A DNA stretch of 64,000 bases, from assembly GCA_035293985.1 (NCBI GenBank), contig DATGLS010000032.1, positions 62,001-126,000 of the forward strand. The letters run 5' to 3'. Source of the stretch: JAVDCA01 sp035293985 (lineage in GTDB: Bacteria > Pseudomonadota > Alphaproteobacteria > Rhizobiales > Xanthobacteraceae). A program made the position numbers and the translations under genes. Below, piece by piece: positions 59,077-64,000 of the stretch. Position 1 is the first letter of the stretch; every line of letters starts with the position of its first letter. Below the pieces are notes generated by a model, which saw only the letters and a list, made by a program, of their open reading frames with translations, searched no databases and was not told the DNA's origin.

Positions 59077-61265
59077 ACCAGGTGCGCGCCGCACCCGCGC
59101 GGGCGCGTCGCTTTCTTCCTTCCGAGGCGCCGCTCGCGATCCCGCCTCAGACGCTGCGCCAGGACGGCGCGGCATCGTCGTGCCGTGACAATTCCATCCG
59201 ACCCGCGCTGCGGCGCCCGCGCGGGCTCGCGCTGCGCCGCGCGTTCGTCTTCGGCACCACGGCCGCCGCAACGGTCGCGGCCGGCTTCGAGATGTACAAG
59301 GTGTTCGAGGTCGGCGGGATCACGGTGCTGGAAGGCGTCGTGCTCGCGCTCTTCGTCGTCCTGTTCGCCTGGATCTCGCTCTCGTGCGTGAGCGCCGGCG
59401 CGGGTTTCGTGCTCGAGCTCATCGGCCCCGCACGTGCGCTCGGCATCGATCCAACAGCGCCGCTGCCGGCGGTCACGACCGCCAACGCGCTGCTGCTGCC
59501 GACCTACAACGAGAACCCGCGCCGCATCATGGCGCGCCTGCAGGCGATCCACGCATCGGTCATCGCCACCGGCCAGGGAACGCGGATCGATTTTTTCGTG
59601 CTGAGCGACACCACCGATCCGGACATCTGGATCGGCGAGGAACAGGCCTATCTCGAGCTCATCGCCCGCGTCGGGAGCGACCGCATCTTCTATCGCCACC
59701 GCGCCGACAATGTCGGCCGCAAGGCCGGCAATATCGCCGAGTGGGTTTCCCGCTTCGGCGGCCGCTACGCGCACATGATCGTGCTCGACGCCGACAGCCT
59801 GATGACCGGCGACACCGTCGTGCGCCTGTTCGCGGCGCTGGAGCACAACCCGGACGTGGCGCTGATCCAGACGCTGCCGGTCGTCGTAAACGGCGCGACG
59901 CCGTTCGCGCGCCTCCAGCAGTTCGCCGGGCGGCTCTATGGGCCGCTCGTCGCCCGCGGCGTCGCCTGGTGGCATGGCCCGGACGGCAACTATTGGGGCC
60001 ACAATGCCGCGATCCGCCTCGCGGCATTTGCCGCCAATGCCGGGCTGCCGCTGCTGCGCGGTCGCAAGCCCTTCGGCGGCCACATCCTCAGTCACGACTT
60101 CGTCGAGGCGGCGCTGATGCGGCGCGCCGGCTGGGCCATCTGGATGGTGCCGAGCCTTGCGGGAAGCTACGAGGAGACGCCGCCCTCGCTGGTCGAGCAC
60201 ATCGCGCGCGACCGCCGCTGGTGCCAGGGCAATCTTCAGCATCTCGGCGTTCTCCCGGCGCGCGGCCTGCATTGGCTCTCGCGGCTGCACCTCCTCACCG
60301 GGATCGGCACATACGTGACCGCGCCGCTCTGGGTCGCCATTCTGCTCGTCGGCGTGCTGATCTCCTTGGAGGCGCACTTCGTCCGACCGAATTATTTCCC
60401 GCAGGGCTTCAGCCTGTTTCCCAACTGGCCCGTGCAGGACCCCGTGCGCGCCGCCTGGGTGTTCGCAATCACCATGGGCATCCTGCTCGTGCCGAAGCTT
60501 CTCGCCTTTCTGACGCTGCTCGCGCGGCCGGCGCGACGGCGCGCCTTCGGCGGCGCCGTGCGCACATTCGTCGGCATGCTGGTCGAGATCGTCGTCTCCG
60601 GGCTGATCGCACCCGTCATGATGGTCAGCCAGTCGCGCGCGATCGCCGACATCCTGCTCGGCCGCGATGCGGGATGGCAGGCGCAGCGCCGCGAGTCGGA
60701 CCGCCTGCCGATCGCCGAGTCGGTGCGGCGATTTGCGCCGCATACCGCCGTCGGCATCGTGCTCGGCGCCAGCGCCTACGCGGTGTCGTTGCCGCTGTTC
60801 CTCTGGATGATGCCGGTGACGGTCGGGCTGGTGCTGGCGATCCCGCTCGCGACGTTCACGGCCGATCAGCGGATCGGAAACGGCCTGCGGCGCGCCGGTC
60901 TGCTGCTCACCCCCGACATGCGCGAGGAGCCCGAGGTGATACGCAGCGCCGACGAGCTTGCCCGCGATTGGGCGGAAGAAGCAGATGTCGATGCCGTCGC
61001 GCGCCTCGCCGGCGACGCCGAGCTGCGCGAGGCGCATCGCGAGATGCTCCCGCCGCCCCGCCGGCGCGACCGTGGTGACATCGACGTGCATCTCGCCACT
61101 GCGCGCGCAAGACTCGACACGTTCGTGACGCTTGGCGATTCGGCGCTCTTCACGCCCAAGGAAAAGATGGCCGCGCTCGCCGATGCGCCGACGCTCGATC
61201 GGCTGCTCGCCCTTCCAGGCGCAGGAAGAACCCCGGCCGCGCCCGATCCACGACGCCGCAACTGA
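59064..61265 (+). CDS. opgH: Glucans biosynthesis glucosyltransferase OpgH/MdoH
   Basis: A 733-residue inner-membrane GT2-family glucosyltransferase. Two N-terminal membrane helices precede the catalytic domain with LLLPTYNENPRRIMARLQAI, MIVLDADSLMTGDTVVRLFA (DxD), FGGHILSHDFVEAALMRRAG (ED-like) and RDRRWCQGNLQHL (the QxxRW-type acceptor motif). C-terminal helices form the export channel. It builds the beta-1,2-glucan backbone from UDP-glucose and translocates it. ATG 59064 overlaps opgG; no ribosome site is needed if translation is coupled. Confidence 0.92.
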   Translation: MDRLNQVRAAPARARRFLPSEAPLAIPPQTLRQDGAASSCRDNSIRPALRRPRGLALRRAFVFGTTAAATVAAGFEMYKVFEVGGITVLEGVVLALFVVLFAWISLSCVSAGAGFVLELIGPARALGIDPTAPLPAVTTANALLLPTYNENPRRIMARLQAIHASVIATGQGTRIDFFVLSDTTDPDIWIGEEQAYLELIARVGSDRIFYRHRADNVGRKAGNIAEWVSRFGGRYAHMIVLDADSLMTGDTVVRLFAALEHNPDVALIQTLPVVVNGATPFARLQQFAGRLYGPLVARGVAWWHGPDGNYWGHNAAIRLAAFAANAGLPLLRGRKPFGGHILSHDFVEAALMRRAGWAIWMVPSLAGSYEETPPSLVEHIARDRRWCQGNLQHLGVLPARGLHWLSRLHLLTGIGTYVTAPLWVAILLVGVLISLEAHFVRPNYFPQGFSLFPNWPVQDPVRAAWVFAITMGILLVPKLLAFLTLLARPARRRAFGGAVRTFVGMLVEIVVSGLIAPVMMVSQSRAIADILLGRDAGWQAQRRESDRLPIAESVRRFAPHTAVGIVLGASAYAVSLPLFLWMMPVTVGLVLAIPLATFTADQRIGNGLRRAGLLLTPDMREEPEVIRSADELARDWAEEADVDAVARLAGDAELREAHREMLPPPRRRDRGDIDVHLATARARLDTFVTLGDSALFTPKEKMAALADAPTLDRLLALPGAGRTPAAPDPRRRN

Positions 61266-61286
61266 GGCCTGGGCCCGCCAGCCCGT

Positions 61287-62375
61287 TCACATCCGGCTGC
61301 GGTTGCGGATCATGAAGCTGTCATAGCTGAACTCCGCCACCTGCCACCACAGATACTGGTCGGCGCGGAATGCGGTCATCGCATCGAACACCTTCTTGAA
61401 ATCGTCATTGGCGGCGGCGACCTCGCGATAGACGTCGGTCGCCGCCTTGAGGCTCGCTTCCATGATGGCGGGCGAGAACGGCGCGAGCTTGGCCCCGGCG
61501 GCGAGAAGGCGGCGGAGCGCGGCCGGGTTTTCCGCGTCGTATTTCGCCAGCATCCAGGCGTTGGCCTTCTCGCAGCACGTGCGCACAATGGATTGGTAGG
61601 TGGGCGAGAGCGCGTTCCATTTGTCGATGTTGATGAAGTTGTGGATCGTCGCGCCGCCTTCCCACCAGCCCGGGTAGTAATAGTAGGGCGCGACCTTCAC
61701 CAGTCCGAGCTTCTCGTCGTCATAAGGGCCGACCCATTCGGCGGCGTCGATCGAGCCCTTTTCCAGCGCCGCATAGATTTCAGCCCCGGCGACCTGCTGC
61801 GGCACCACGCCGAGCTTCTCCAGCACGCGCCCCGCATAGCCGCCGACCCGGACCTTGAGGCCCTTGAGATCATCCGGTTGGCGGATCTCCTTGCGAAACC
61901 AGCCGCCCATCTGGCAGCCGGTATTGCCGCACGGGATCGCGTAGATCTTGTACTTCTCGTAGAACGCGTTCATCAGCTCCATGCCGCCGCCGAAGAGCTG
62001 CCAGGCATTCTGCATGCGGCTGTTGAGGCCGAACGGCACCGCGGTGCCGAACGCGAAGGTCGGATCCTTGCCGACGTAATAGTAGGACGCCGTGTGGGCC
62101 ATCTCGACGGTGCCGCTGCCGACGGCGTCGAGCGCCTGCACGCCGGGCACGATCTCGTTCGCGGCGAACACCTGGATCTGGAATTTGTTGTCGGTCGCCT
62201 CGCCGACCGCCTTGGCAAAAATCTGGGCGGCGCCATAGAGCGCATCGAGCGATTTCGGCCAGCTCGCGGTCAGCCGCCACTTCGTTTCCGGCATCGATTG
62301 CGCAATCGCTGGCCGCGCCATCGCGGCGGCGGCCGCGCCGAGACCAGCCGCGCGCAGGAATTGACGACGCTTCAT
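61287..62375 (-). CDS. TRAP transporter substrate-binding protein, TakP-like, copy 1
   Basis: A 362-residue periplasmic receptor with a twin-arginine signal (KRRQFLRAAGLGAAAAA). The mature part follows TakP of Rhodobacter sphaeroides closely by recollection: WRLTASWPKSLDALYGAAQI, SYYYVGKDPTFAFGTAVPFG, CGNTGCQMGGWFRKEI, EWVGPYDDEKLGLVKV and YYYYPGWWEGG. TakP binds pyruvate and other 2-oxoacids with sodium. The permease pair at 54345-56467 is on the opposite strand 5 kb away. Paralogue of the gene at 62667. Confidence 0.88.
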   Translation of the reverse strand: MKRRQFLRAAGLGAAAAAMARPAIAQSMPETKWRLTASWPKSLDALYGAAQIFAKAVGEATDNKFQIQVFAANEIVPGVQALDAVGSGTVEMAHTASYYYVGKDPTFAFGTAVPFGLNSRMQNAWQLFGGGMELMNAFYEKYKIYAIPCGNTGCQMGGWFRKEIRQPDDLKGLKVRVGGYAGRVLEKLGVVPQQVAGAEIYAALEKGSIDAAEWVGPYDDEKLGLVKVAPYYYYPGWWEGGATIHNFINIDKWNALSPTYQSIVRTCCEKANAWMLAKYDAENPAALRRLLAAGAKLAPFSPAIMEASLKAATDVYREVAAANDDFKKVFDAMTAFRADQYLWWQVAEFSYDSFMIRNRSRM

Positions 62376-62604
62376 GGAAATCCTCCTCGACGAGCGACCC
62401 ATGTACATTGGCGCATGTCCTTGTCGGCGAACCGGTGCCACCCCCGATCAGGTCAGGGGCAAGCTTTTCGCCGGGACATGCCCGCCGACCGGTCGCCCGC
62501 GGGACGGCAATGCGCGCAAGCTTAACGATCGATGTGGCAAAATGCGGCCTCGCGCGGCGCGCATCTTCGGCGCAATCGTGGCGCCGCGCCCATAAACCGG
62601 GCGC

Positions 62605-62637
62605 AAAAAAGCGAGGGGCCGACTTTCGCCGGCCCCC
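62605..62637 (-). terminator. Rho-independent terminator of the second TakP-like gene
   Basis: On the minus strand the stem GGGGCCG / CGGCCCC (62615-62637) with a short loop is followed by TCGCTTTTTT, 30 bp after the stop at 62667. Classical intrinsic terminator separating the two TakP-like genes. Confidence 0.8.
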
Positions 62638-62666
62638 TGCCCCTTTCCGTCGCTGGCTGTCTGCGC

Positions 62667-63758
<1,092 letters not shown>

Positions 63759-64000
63759 GCGGCTCTCCCCTCTGCGACCGGCGCGCGGCCGATCCGTGTG
63801 AATTCGCCCCCCGCCTCTTCGCCGCGGAGGTATAGGCAACCATGGCGTGGAATGCCCGCAAAATCCAGGGGGCGAAGGCCGGGGGCGGCATGATCCGGCG
63901 AAATCCCTTATGCGGCGCGCCCAATAGGTGCGGCGCATGTCAGCAACATTCCTGGCGAGAAGAGGTAGGCAGGTGAAGAGGCGCGGGCCGCGCGCCACGC

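Overview
The window is high-GC, gene-dense DNA that looks like the chromosome of an alphaproteobacterium, most likely a Hyphomicrobiales member near Bradyrhizobium or Xanthobacteraceae. This is inferred from family content: Bug/TTT solute-binding proteins, an H-NS-like protein with a GRKPGRPRG linker, an MctP/DUF3311 pair, TakP-like TRAP receptors, OpgG/OpgH, a CoxL-type molybdoenzyme and Bradyrhizobium-style dispersed intergenic hairpin repeats. No rRNA, tRNA, CRISPR array, prophage or complete insertion sequence was seen.

Layout. 0-6 kb: truncated LuxR-type regulator and MHS transporter, a two-subunit CoA-transferase whose B subunit begins in a 15-bp tandem repeat, a Bug/TTT receptor and a zinc alcohol dehydrogenase. 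6-18 kb: divergent regulator/target pairs (MarR/GST with three palindromic operators; HxlR/dienelactone hydrolase; WYL regulator/DHA2 transporter with an 18-bp palindrome), an orphan xanthine-dehydrogenase-type large subunit, decayed genes and three copies of a ~135-bp dispersed repeat. 18-27 kb: H-NS-like protein, two metallo-beta-lactamase-fold enzymes, CPBP and PrsW membrane proteases, a thioesterase, an SHS-type transporter and an SDR.

27-46 kb is the most unusual part. It holds many small exported proteins: cysteine-rich repeat proteins, an LprI-like domain protein, SH3-like and SPOR-like proteins, a beta-propeller/SH3 fusion, an L,D-transpeptidase-like protein and tandem DUF3828 proteins. 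They lie around a TonB receptor and a two-winged-helix protein that has a paralogue at 22 kb. Seven good copies of one motif, ATATGCGCAAAGTTGTCCAA or close variants, occur here. Six of them are followed 19-21 bp later by GNTANNNT and then by the start of an exported or membrane protein gene or operon. I read this as a shared promoter or activator site defining an undescribed envelope regulon; the regulator is not evident in the window.

40-64 kb: methyltransferase, LLM flavoenzyme with a Bug receptor, MctP permease with its DUF3311 partner, Crp-type regulator, alpha/beta hydrolase, a very low-complexity LTXXQ/Spy-type protein, DUF971 protein, MoaA, TRAP permease pair, ModA-like receptor, OpgG-OpgH for periplasmic glucan synthesis, and two TakP-like TRAP receptors. 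The overall theme is uptake and catabolism of organic acids and aromatics with envelope maintenance.
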